Shown: positions 1 to 12,594 of the stretch, piece after piece
Layout: every line of letters begins with the position of its first letter
Numbering within the stretch: the first letter of the stretch is position 1
Source of the DNA: Glandiceps talaboti
Taxonomy: Eukaryota > Hemichordata > Enteropneusta > Spengelidae
Assembly: GCF_964340395.1 (NCBI RefSeq)
Contig: NC_135561.1
Location: 21,535,486-21,599,485 of the forward strand
DNA: 64,000 nt
Direction: 5' to 3'
Program-made: the position numbers and the translations under genes
Notes under the pieces: generated by a model
What the model was told of the DNA's origin: nothing
Database searches by the model: none
The model's input: the letters and a program-made list of their open reading frames with translations, nothing else

Positions 1-765
1 GAATACTGGTGGCCCGACTCCTTTATTTTCCAGACACACTTTGAAAGTTCAGTACAATTTCCATATTTGTTATTGGCGAAAGAACACTTGTGGTTGCCGT
101 AACGCGTTTTGAAGCTGTTTTCTGTTGAGCCAATGTAGGATTTGGTATCTCTGTTGTTTATTTTGACCTGGGCGCTGTAGACGATATTGTCTGATTGGCA
201 TTTCCCATCAAGCGGGCAAGTTGATTTATCAGGACAGTTGCAGGTCCCTATGGGAGCTTCGTTTACGCGTTTAAGGATCATATTGTTGTGAGCTTTGGTG
301 ATGGAAACCATGTTATTCATACAACTTTAGCTCATCCCCTTGTTGAAAATTTTATGTAACTTGTGCTCCTTAGGGAAGTGACGCCCAAGAAGTTGGAGGA
401 AAATTCTCCCGACGTTATTGCTTACGTTTTGACTGTATGGGGGATTACACCAGATGACATTACGTCTCCTATTTCTCCGTCTCTTGATGGTGTCAATTCT
501 ATCTGTGTAAGCAAGGTTGTCTTTATAGCCACTTGCCTTGAGTGCGTCATCATAAAGGGGTGCTGCCTGGTTGAAAACATTATGATTACATGAGATGTCA
601 CATAGTCTTCTATTTATGGCTGCTGGGAGATGCTTGATGATAACCGGTGGGTGATTTGACTGTGAATTGATGTAGACTGGGTTGTCATTTGGTTTTCTGT
701 CATTTCCCACTGGAAAGGTCTAATACGATATCGAGGTAATTTACAATTTTCAGGTTAGCTTCGAT
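1..765 (-). pseudogene. Penelope-like retroelement fragment: end of RT domain plus GIY-YIG endonuclease, broken
   Basis: Read on the minus strand, 765 to about 710 gives NLKIVNYLDIVLDLSSG and then, after a frameshift near 708-712, RKPNDNPVYINSQSNHPP, the pattern seen at the end of Penelope-like RTs. The frame continues through RRNVIWCNPPYSQNV to an in-frame TAA at 327-329. Beyond the stop the same frame goes on to the window edge with a Cys cluster (TCNCPDKSTCPLDGKC) and GIY-YIG-like motifs (IVYSAQVK, then SYIGSTENSFKTRYGNHKCS). RT followed by GIY-YIG is the known layout of Penelope-like elements, where the nuclease nicks the target. One frameshift and one stop make this copy dead. The 5' side ends in an (AT)n tract and the 3' side leaves the window. 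Confidence 0.85.
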
Positions 766-768
766 GGG

Positions 769-769
<1 letters not shown>

Positions 770-860
<91 letters not shown>
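770..860. repeat. (AT)n microsatellite
   Basis: Uninterrupted AT dinucleotides of about 90 bp directly abutting the truncated Penelope-like fragment. (AT)n tracts border the other Penelope-type fragments in this window as well. Confidence 0.97.
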
Positions 861-862
<2 letters not shown>

Positions 863-1079
863 TTTTAATAATTAATCAAATTTCTGCATTATTTGTTATT
901 TTGTCAGATTTCAATAGTCCCTTTAATTATTTATTGCCCCTTCCTAATGTAAACTAGTCAACCCTATGTTTATTTGCCAAATTAATAAATATAATATTCT
1001 AAAATCACTTCCAATGCTTGTATGATTATATATCATGTTATGTTTCATTTCTATTTCGTTTTGCTTTGATTCAGACAGG

Positions 1080-2266
1080 TATGGTGCATTTTCAGGAACA
1101 TACTAATGCATAACTTATTTGTGTCGACCACTAAATTTTGTATGTCTTTCGACAACTTATTTGAGTCGACAACTACATTTTGGACAACACATTTAGCTCT
1201 TCAGTAACTTATTTGAGTCGAACACTTTGTACATCTTGTACATCTGTTCTTCATTTTGATAACTTATTTGCATGCATACTTTCCCCTTCATGTATTCGCC
1301 TACACATACACACATACACCATGTGTATATCTCATTCAATTACCAATTGCACTTTCTGCTGGTAGACCTATTTGAAAACCCCTAAGCCACTGGAGATGAT
1401 TACTGTGTCGAATAAGTTAACTCAAATGTGCACTGTATTATTCTTAAAAGTGTATCATGATCCGGAAATACATCACCAGGCATTGGTATGCGGTTATGTA
1501 CATTGCTGTTTTCTGCTCTGGAGAGTATCAAAACATTCAAAACACAAGACACTAGGAAGGGAACTATAAGCTTATATTAAAATAGGGTAAGAATACCCAC
1601 ACAACGAATATTAAACTTCTACATTTCCAAGAGATGTGTTTTTGTTTTGTTTACTTGTGTCATTCCTTATTGGCTGATGATGAGTAAGTTAACGGCCAGA
1701 GTATACTGATGGTCCACAACACAACATGTGTTATTTGGGTGGTAAGACTTCATCGGTGCCTGATTGATTACAATTTTTGCTTTTTGGGTTAAACATCATG
1801 AGAACCCCTCAGCCACTCTTTAAAAATCAACACAAACCCTTGATGATGCTCTTTGATGTAATGGCAGATTATGTATGATGCGTAGTGCCGTATGTGCACG
1901 AGAAAACATGTTCACTGAAGAGGATGTTAGGGATGCTAAATTGTGTATGCTGAATATGTAAGCATATAAGTAGAAGAGAAGAAAACATCGTACAAGATGT
2001 AACTGAATGAGATGTACATGTGCATGTTGTGAATGTGTAGGTGAAAACACGATTGAGAAATGGTATATGTATATAAGTTATAGAAGAGGAGACAGAAATG
2101 TTTTAAATGTAGTGGTCGACTCAATAAGTTATCCAAGAGCAAAATAAGTTGTACAAAGAGTGGTGGTCAACTCAAATAAGTTATCCAAGAGCAAAATAGG
2201 TTGTACAAAGAGAAGTGGTCAACTCAAATAAGTTATGTATAATCATTTCCCTGAAAACGCGCCATA
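1080..2266. mobile_element. Foldback DNA transposon, 1187 bp, with 6-bp target site duplication
   Basis: The ends are inverted repeats: tatggtgcattttcagg at the left and, reverse complemented, tatggcgcgttttcagg at the right. GACAGG lies just outside both ends (1074-1079 and 2267-2272). The inverted arms extend several hundred bases inward, for example the CTACACAT...ATCTCATTCA stretch near 1310 matches the complement of 1990-2045. The right arm carries about three tandem copies of a roughly 53-bp unit with CTCAAATAAGTTAT; the left arm has the complementary motif AACTTATTTGAGTCGA. No transposase frame is visible, so it is non-autonomous. A related uninterrupted site lies near 3426-3500. Confidence 0.85.
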
Positions 2267-2779
2267 GACAGGGATATTGTTTGTAAATGATGTTTATATA
2301 GGTATTTTGGTGTGAAATTTATTATCTACTTAGTCACGTGACATAGTGTTACAGTTGTTCATTTCCATAATAATGCATAGATTGTGTGGTACTCATAAAA
2401 AGAACAAATATTTTCATTAATATTCACGTGTGACTTGCAGTAAGTAATTGTCTACAATCCCCAACAGCTTACTTTTTCTGAACTGGTTGGGGTTAGCCAC
2501 TTATGGGATCACAAACTCAACAAGTGAAGCGAAGAAAGTTTCTAATACCATAGATGCCTAATCCCAACCCATTAAAAAAAAATCAAGCAAAATGGAAGCT
2601 ACTGTGACTGTTAGGGTTAGGGCACGCAGTGTTAGTGATAGTGAGTTCCCGCCAATGAGGAAAATATTATTGAAGTCCGGTATCGTAATATGGAACTAAC
2701 GGTTTTCTCCAGTCCATAAACTTAGGCAGTCTCAGTCTAAACATTGCTTTCAAGAAAGTAGTTCAAAGTAATTCTATGT

Positions 2780-2950
2780 CACAAATGTTTGTGACCAATA
2801 AAAATAGATTTTCGATATTATTAGTTTCATTGTCAGATTTTAATAATTTTAAAACTTATTACTCTAAGATAACGGCATCAACTTTTTTCTCATTTTCCAA
2901 ATTAGGAAAATATGACACTCTAAAATTAACAATTGTTGTATTCGATCTAC
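2780..2950. repeat. Diverged duplicate of the 870-1020 sequence (left half)
   Basis: The stretch with GTCAGATTTTAATAATTTTA, TCCAAATTA and CTCTAAAATTA resembles 895-1010 in the same order. Its continuation after the (CA)n/(TA)n block (3426-3520, TTTCATTTCTATTC...TTCAGACAGG) matches 1041-1079 plus 2267-2300. Thus the two regions are copies of one sequence, each interrupted by a different insertion. The intervening 2380-2780 shows no gene. Confidence 0.6.
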
Positions 2951-2956
2951 AAATGT

Positions 2957-3237
<281 letters not shown>

Positions 3238-3299
3238 TACGCTCTGCCACTGTGGTATAGAGCACTGTCTTAGCAGATTGATACCCACCGAGTTATATA

Positions 3300-3412
<113 letters not shown>

Positions 3413-3520
3413 TTATATATACATGTTTCATTTCTATTCCGTGTTCGTTTTATTCAGACAGGAATATCGTTTGTGATCGTTTGTACACAATGTTTACATC
3501 ACACATACACACATTGTTAG

Positions 3521-4391
3521 TCTTGTAAAAGTACAATGCGTTTTTCCTATCCACCTTCTTTGTAATCAATAGAAATAAAATACAATTTACAAAAATTAGT
3601 TAAAATTGTTCATATGTTTCAGTAATGCTATTTAAATGTGTGTGTGTGTGTACTTACAGGCATGTGATACATGGTTATCTTAGAATTGTATGAACGTCAC
3701 TCTATACAAATGAAGGCACTTCATACAGTGTAACGACAATATATATCCTTTCCTACGCTACGTACGATACTAATAATTATCACATAAATACGTGCAAATC
3801 TTCACCTGTGTGACGTCAGACAGGGCAGATCAAAAATCCATATCACCCCTGTTCTACCGAATTTTTTTTTCTTTCTACTGTTCGAGTATTCCTGCTTATC
3901 CCATGCTACGATCAAGTTATCATAATAATTATGTGCTTTAAAAACCCAAATGCACACATTACGTTACATATATCCTTAGGTGGCATGAGTCAAACACGTA
4001 GAGGTACTTTTATTTTTATTTCATAAATTTAAAAATCATGCAGATTATGTAGCAGCCGGCAAGCTTACTTCCGATTTTCTGTCGAGCTCAGAGCTCCGAA
4101 CTTACACATTCCGAGCAAATATGATTAAAATGGCTGAACAAAAGACGCATTCAGACAAATTTTACTTACGTGTGTAAAACTAAATTTGATTACATGTACA
4201 TTGCAAGGTTACAACCGCTAATTGTGGTTGAGAAATCACAGCACACTGTGTGTACGTAAACTTGACCTCGCAACATCGGACGCCATTTTTTAATAGGTGA
4301 TGAAGAATACAGTGCGATGAAACGATGCAGTATTCGTAAAATTTGATTCAAAATTGTAGAAAAAATATCTGTAAATACTTAATTATGTGAT
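3521..4391. other. Intergenic DNA, no gene seen
   Basis: AT-rich sequence with only short frames, a short GT run at about 3638-3650 and homopolymers. I see no conserved protein motif or RNA structure. Confidence 0.6.
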
Positions 4392-4530
4392 AAATATATA
4401 TTCCCATGAAATCAATGTTAGTTTTACGTCATAATGCCTACCGGCTCGAATTTGTATTAGTCCGCGTAATCGTACTCGGAGCATTATGACGGAAAACTAA
4501 CATTGCTTTTGTGGGAATATATATAAATAT
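4392..4530. mobile_element. Inverted-repeat (MITE-like) hairpin
   Basis: The left arm at 4392-4437 (TATATATTCCCATGAAATCA, then GTTAGTTTTACGTCATAATGC) is the imperfect complement of the right arm at 4481-4530 (GCATTATGACGGAAAACTAAC, then GTGGGAATATATATA). The spacer is about 43 bp. No coding capacity; a short foldback element is the simplest reading. Confidence 0.75.
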
Positions 4531-5988
4531 AACACATCAGTACTATTGATTCAACTGTCATCATAATCCCATTTATTTAACTATGTATTTAGCTGCGAAC
4601 AAAATAGACACATCTTGCAGTCAGATAGATGATTAATGTTGACATAGCTTTTGTGAATCCACTCGTCAATGAAAGTATTTTATTGTTTTTTTTTTTTTTA
4701 TAAATTTATAAATCTTTCTTGATCAATCTATACGTTGATCAACAAGCGCAATTAACCACAATTATGCCTAGAGGCGATAATGAGCTACTTGCTAATGAAT
4801 ACAACTGTTTCTATTCCCCTTTGGTTATAGATAATTATAAGTATCATATGTTCCATGTTCCCCAATGATTTGTACTTGATCTCTAGTGTATTTGCTATGT
4901 TTGAAAAGAGAAATTACCAACATGTAAAATTTCTAGTATTCGCTTTTAATCGGGTAAGATGTAGATTGAACCAGACGGATTAAGTAACGAATTTTATTTA
5001 ACCTTTGGGCATAAGAACCTTAGGCATACAAAAAACAATTTGTTCCAGTCCCTTAGATCTAATTCATTCACCCTGCCTTCGGTCACCGGTGTCAATTTGA
5101 TTAGCCACTTATTAATAAACGGTTGAACGATTTTCAGCATGTACCTAAAGGATACACAAACTTTTTACACCGTTATGAAACTAAGAAAGTTTCCATTTTA
5201 CATTGTTTTACTAATCTTTAGGGCAAATTGATGTGATGATTCTTAATAATTAAAAATATGTATGTTTGCGAAGTAAATTTAAAGTCTATGTACACCACTC
5301 ATTTCCTCGTGCCACTCGCTTATTACATGTCTAATGATTATGATGCGTTTCTAAAACTTATATGTATAACGTATTTAAAATACAGTACATACGTTACAGT
5401 GGCAGCCAAGTGAAAATCAACCCTTAAAGGTTTCTGAATGTGAACAAATAACAATATGTATATACTATGATCTAAATGTAAATATAAACAGCACAACACA
5501 ACACAACACAACACAACACAAAATCTTACATTCATCAACAATACTCATTTTCCCCACTACCTATACAGTAACTATGAAATATTCACATTAACATTGTAAG
5601 ATAAAATATAGGATAAGATAATAATCCTTACTAAATCCTCGAAAACACGGAAATTAAATTTTGGCATCAGACATCACAAACCTGTATATACACGTCACAG
5701 ATTTGTGATAACGTATTAAAAGTGGATATTTGTATCTGCTATATTCAAAGAAAAATGCTATTAGACTATCAGCTTTTCACATCGTGCCTTTATATGGTGG
5801 TGTACAAAAACTAACACATATATAAACATTCGAACTATCATGTCGTAAATATATTACAATTCGATGTTTTCTTTTTAAATGCATTAACAGTTGTGTGTAC
5901 CGTCTGCACGGTACTTCAAAGGGACATACATATATGCACATATTTTAACAGTCGATTTCGTTTTTCCGGGTATGTTGATAATGTGATA

Positions 5989-5990
<2 letters not shown>
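4531..5990. other. Intergenic DNA, no gene seen
   Basis: AT-rich. The only notable item is a short (CACAA)n run at about 5490-5520. No frame resembles a known protein. Confidence 0.6.
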
Positions 5991-6078
<88 letters not shown>

Positions 6079-6199
6079 CGCTCTACTACCCGTATTGAGC
6101 ACTTTTATGTGGTTTTATCTACATCCAGTCAATTATATATATATAACTCGGTGGGTATCAATCTGCTAAGACAGTGCTCTATACTGCAGTGGCAGAGCG

Positions 6200-6249
<50 letters not shown>

Positions 6250-6262
6250 CAATATATATATA
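5991..6262. repeat. (TA)n blocks flanking an inverse copy of the 3238-3293 tag
   Basis: TA dinucleotides at 5991-6075 and about 6201-6262. Between them, 6137-6200 (ACTCGGTGGGTATCAATCTG..., GGCAGAGCGC) is the reverse complement of the tag at 3238-3293, again bounded by (TA)n. Confidence 0.85.
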
Positions 6263-6282
6263 TATGAAGTCAGTGGTAAGAT

Positions 6283-6459
6283 TTGGTGAGTATGATGATC
6301 CAATCAACAAAGATCAATCAATTTAATAACCCGCTCCTGAAAAAACTCACAGACGACACCAAACGCATCAAACACGAAACCAGCCTGCTAATCGCCGCCG
6401 ACAAGACGACATACTACTACAAACTTAAACCAAAAACATACAACATGTCTCTGCTGTTC

Positions 6460-6460
<1 letters not shown>
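6283..6460 (+). pseudogene. Penelope-like element ORF fragment, upstream part of RT
   Basis: The plus-strand frame contains FNNPLLKKLTDDTKRI followed by LLIAADKTTYYYKLKPKTYN. The ADKTTxxYK block is characteristic of the upstream RT part of Penelope-like ORFs. The frame is cut by an (AT)n tract at about 6461, so only about 60 codons survive. It matches the element type at 1-765 but covers a different, non-overlapping part of the ORF. Confidence 0.6.
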
Positions 6461-7926
<1,466 letters not shown>

Positions 7927-8229
7927 CATACATACATACATACATACATACATACACACACATACACACATACATACATACATACATACATACATACATA
8001 CATACATACATAAATACATACATACATACATACATACATACATACATACATACATACATGTACATACATGCATTCATCCATGCATCCATGCATGCATGCA
8101 GGCAGGCACACACACACACACACACATGTACACACACACACACACACACACACACACGTACATAGACACACATACATACATACATACATACATACATACA
8201 TACATACATACACACATGCATACATAGTA

Positions 8230-8260
<31 letters not shown>

Positions 8261-8290
8261 CATACATACATACATACATACATACATACT
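7927..8290. repeat. (CATA)n / (CA)n compound microsatellite
   Basis: Long runs of CATA interrupted by CATC, CATG and CACACA stretches. It is open in several frames on both strands only because the unit has few stop-forming combinations. Confidence 0.97.
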
Positions 8291-8385
8291 TGAGTGGGTA
8301 TACGGGTATGCCTTTTTAAGCATGTATAGAGATGTACTTGCGTTCAACAACACTATATGCAATTGACATTCACTAGTAAGTCTAA

Positions 8386-9118
8386 TTATACGTCACCTGT
8401 CACCAATCTCGCATTCTGATTGGTCGAGAGCCCTGCAGATACACAGGCGTATTTTTCACCAACAGCCGTATTTTTGCTTGTTGTATCACGTGATCACTGC
8501 ACGTCCCCTTGTAAACAAATCTAGCAGACAACTAGAGATCGAGCTATAACCAGCATTTCCAATGCCAAATTTGTTGTCAATCGAACAAAATATCACCGTT
8601 GTATACATTGTAACAAGTCTTTGAACTGTACTTTTCATGTCACAGGGAAATAGTCAAAAATTCCACACACAACCGTGAAGTCCAGTGACGGCGAACGCAC
8701 GGTCGTCACGCGATCGTAAACATGAATTCCTAAATTTATGAAGGATATGAAAATTACCACCACAGAGGGTGTAATTTTTGCTTAACTAGAACAACAAAAC
8801 ATATCACGAACATTTATGTACATTTAATGGAATACAGTACGCAAAACAAAGACGCACTCATTTTTCAGCTGATGGTTATAAGTTTCAATATATCGCTGAG
8901 TGATATGCAAATAGTAAACATTACGCCATACTACTGAGCAAACGCGCACTCTGATTGGACGATAAAGTTAAGGCTGACATGTAAACAACCGCATTGCAGT
9001 TATCAGAGAGGTGCATGATACTACGCTCAACAGTATAACGCGGAAGTGATTTTATTTTAACATGAAACAGCATTTTTAGACATTCAAAAATGAATTCATA
9101 GTCGCAGGTGACGTATAA
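8386..9118. mobile_element. Possible non-autonomous element bounded by perfect 14-bp inverted repeats
   Basis: TTATACGTCACCTG at 8386-8399 is exactly complementary to CAGGTGACGTATAA at 9105-9118. The interior has no transposase-like frame. No clear target site duplication is visible, and the right end directly abuts the 9119-9262 palindrome, so the two may be one composite element. Confidence 0.4.
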
Positions 9119-9262
9119 GTATGTTATTTGCCAAATACTGTTCCACATCTTGCTGCTCGAGGTAATTTTTCTGGTATAACGGCTCGCCTCCGGCTCTCCG
9201 TTATACCAGAAAAAATTACCTCTCGCAGCAAGATATGGAACGGTATTTGGCAAATAACATAT
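9119..9262. mobile_element. Near-perfect 144-bp palindrome (foldback element)
   Basis: GTATGTTATTTGCCAAATAC and CTGGTATAACGG of the left arm reappear as reverse complements in the right arm (CCGTTATACCAG, GTATTTGGCAAATAACATA), with only a few mismatches and one or two indels. The centre is near 9190. The short frames over it on both strands are a by-product of the palindrome. Confidence 0.85.
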
Positions 9263-10910
9263 ACATATATAGGAAACGATTTATTCATCACGATCGTTCC
9301 ATTTCATGTCCGTTACGATGACATGCAAAATGTGAACTTATTTTTTTTTGTAAACCGCAAATGTAAATACCCCAAAAGTGTTTTAATGAAGCGATCATTG
9401 GAATCTATTGAATACGTTTTATCAGTAGTGTGAATAGTTCAACGAAATGATTCTGTTGTACATCGTTTCGCTGGTGGTACCCCAGATTGTCATATAGACT
9501 GTCGAGAGGAGTTATTTTTTCTAATGTATGTATGTACTAAGTTTTTGTTATCATCTCCTCTGGCTCAGAGCTAGATGTATATTTTTGTTTGAAAGTAATA
9601 AATAGACTTGAGTGTACATTACGATTAGCCAAATTCTTTCATCGTGGTGTCATGATAGTTGAATATTCTGAATAGCCTGCTAGGAATCTCAGTTTAATAC
9701 CGTGGACAGTAAATTCCTCCGCCTCATAGCTTACTGCCGCTGTGTCTGAATAGCGAAATACTATGGGACCTGGGGACGATTTCAAGCACAATGATACGTC
9801 AGTTAACACAGTTGTATAATTAAGAACCTGGTAGGTTATACATTCTTAACTGAACGTTTTACTCCCATATGCATTCACAGAGATGTCATGGATTGTATGC
9901 TTTCCAGAGAGTTCAAGAAGTAAAGACTGCCGTTATAATTCGTTCCAGGGGTAATAATTGTTAAAGCGTTTTAAGCACAGTGTGAAAAAGCGTTTGCTGA
10001 AATTTAACAAAAGTATCATTATTTTATTGACATTCTGGGATAATTACAATGCACTAATCAGTACGAAAATGTTCTCGCTCATAAATCGTTTGTGTAAATT
10101 CGGTACCAATTCAAATGACAGATCTCTAATGGATGTAATTGATTTTCTGACTCAGTCTCTGCAGCATATTTGAAAAGTACAAACTGAGAGCATCAAATCA
10201 ATCGCGTGGAAAGTACATTGAACTACGTTACATTGTTTAGAAGACGTTAATAAAGTATTTGCAGTAGTATATTCGTAGTATTTAGTCTATCGATATGATA
10301 AGAATCGAGGCCTAGACTCTGATTATTGACTTGTTACATGTCGATTCTTTGAACAGTTTTCTAATAAGTGACGTTTGCATATATACGTTTGTTAATTAAT
10401 GAAGCCATCTCTAAAATCGCCCAACGTATGAAAGAAATGTGCATTATTTAAAGTTATTCACTTCACACTGTCTTACTTTTAAAAGAAGATAAATGGTGTG
10501 AATATCATGCGGTTACACAAAATATAGACGAGGGTTTTATACCCTGAAACATGTTGCATTGCTATGGTACTGGGGTATGCAAAACAATGCTGGCACAGAG
10601 TTTATATGCAAATACACGTAATAGGTATATTTTTCATATCCTTGTTAAGGCAATAGTACAGTCAACTTATCGAGATTTAGTTGAGTCAGACTGAATGATG
10701 ACCATGTCTTTGTTGCGCCTGGACAATAATCTCGATTTACTCGCGCAAATGAGTATTTGAGTGAAACACAGAACGGTCTTTTTTGAACTGCTTCGTTGGA
10801 TCTTAGACAACTAAGGTTTTCTATGATTGATAGGCTAAGATACGTGTACAACGCACATAATCAGTTCAATTGAACAGACAGGCATTTCGTTTCCAAAATT
10901 TCGCTCTGAG
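9263..10910. other. Intergenic DNA, no gene seen
   Basis: Short frames only (the longest about 70 codons at 9958-10173), none with recognizable motifs or splice context. Confidence 0.55.
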
Positions 10911-11677
10911 TTAGGGAGCCTTCAGTATTTACAGGGGAGGCGGAGGAAATCACACATGGTATGTTAAATAAAACATGACCCCCCCATTCTCCATTTGTAA
11001 AAAGTGACCCTTGTCCCATTTTGTAAAACATGACCCTCCCCATGACAATTGCATATACTGAAAGTTAATCAATATTCCCATTATATGATTTTGACTCTGT
11101 ATTAGAAAGCAATATTTGTACATATAAAGTGACAAACAGAAAAAGACTGGCTAGTTACCTTTCTCTGATAATCATACACAATCTAGTTAGTATCTAAAAC
11201 GTGCGATCCATGTTGTGCGTACTCTGTTCTCACGGACAGTGTGAATGATAAGGTGAAATGGTACACTCAACAAAATACATAGTTTTATTAAACAATTTTC
11301 CAACAATATATGTAGTTTTTATTTTTTGTATTTTGACATGTAAAGTACTCGTAAAAATAAATGTTGAGTGCTCATTTCACTTTTATATCTCAAAACACAC
11401 AAAACAACCCTTACCAAAATGAAACGGTAAAACGTATACTTAAAGTTTACTTATTCTATACTTGAAGTATACTTTGGAATGTCAAGTAGATTTCAATTAT
11501 ACTTAAAACATACTCAAGTATACTTAAATTATAAATTGACAATAACTGAATTTTCAATTTGGTCACAAAACTACGGATTGTAAAATATGTCCCTCCCCCA
11601 AGAACAGGTTTGTAAAATGCGACCACACCCCCAATTCCTCCGGCCCTCCCCCTTGTAAATACTGAAGGCTCCCTTAA
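10911..11677. mobile_element. Harbinger-like non-autonomous DNA transposon, about 0.77 kb
   Basis: The ends are inverted repeats of about 35 bp: GGGAGCCTTCAGTATTTACA followed by GGGGAGGCGGAGGA at the left, and TCCTCCGGCCCTCCCCCTTG then TAAATACTGAAGGCTCCC at the right. TTA immediately flanks both sides. A 3-bp TTA/TAA target duplication is known for PIF/Harbinger elements. No transposase is encoded. Inside are runs of TGACCCTCCCC-type motifs and an AT-rich centre. A second, end-damaged copy lies at 56790-57630. Confidence 0.75.
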
Positions 11678-11758
11678 AATCATGCTTCCCACAATGCTCT
11701 CAAACATCAGAAACAAACTAATTATTAGGAAATGACCAGTCATTTAAATAATGACCAG

Positions 11759-11784
11759 CTTGTCTGCCTGCCTGCCTGCCTGCC

Positions 11785-11847
<63 letters not shown>

Positions 11848-11868
11848 GCCTGCCTGTTTATGTGTGTG

Positions 11869-11907
<39 letters not shown>

Positions 11908-11940
11908 TTGTTTGTTTGTTGGTTGGTTTGTTTGTCTGTC
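11759..11940. repeat. (TGCC)n/(TGTC)n/(TTTG)n microsatellite
   Basis: Tetranucleotide runs change step by step from CTGC to CTGT to TTTG. Open frames on both strands over it are repeat artefacts. Confidence 0.97.
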
Positions 11941-12534
11941 CAATCGTCATGTCTATATTTCGGTCTGTTATGCAGCATAATTGTCTGTAAACCATTTTTT
12001 TTCAACATATCCATGACGTCGAGTATAATGCCTTCTCCCGGTATGATTTGATGTTTTAAGTTGTTTGTAAAGCCGTGTAAGTATTGTAAACAAACCATCT
12101 GAAAATGAAATATATCGGTGGGAGATCTGTCAATTGAATTGGTATCGAATTCACACAGACGTTTTTTAAGAAAAAATGTTGGGAATTTATATCATTTTGT
12201 ATAAATGATTTTTAAATTGCAGAGGCAATTGTTTTATTATTGTATAACTAACACCTTTTACACACTATGTAATAATTCAAGAATCTAAATATTTTTTTAC
12301 ATATACACTTTTAAAACAACACAAACTACAGCTTGCCTTTTTTCTTCACGACGTATTACTGTATTAGATTTCGTCACAAAGGTATGTAAACACTGATTCC
12401 AACAACGTTACTTTGCACTCGTTAGCTATTCTTTTCTCTTCTTTGTTATTTTATGATTCACCGAAAATGTACATTTAATGTGTTTCAATATTAATTACTT
12501 TAGATTTGTCTTTACATCTAAGTGAAAAAAACTG

Positions 12535-12594
<60 letters not shown>

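Noticed and set aside
11456-11743. 95-codon minus-strand frame
   Set aside because: It spans the right inverted repeat of the Harbinger-like element and is not conserved in the second copy.
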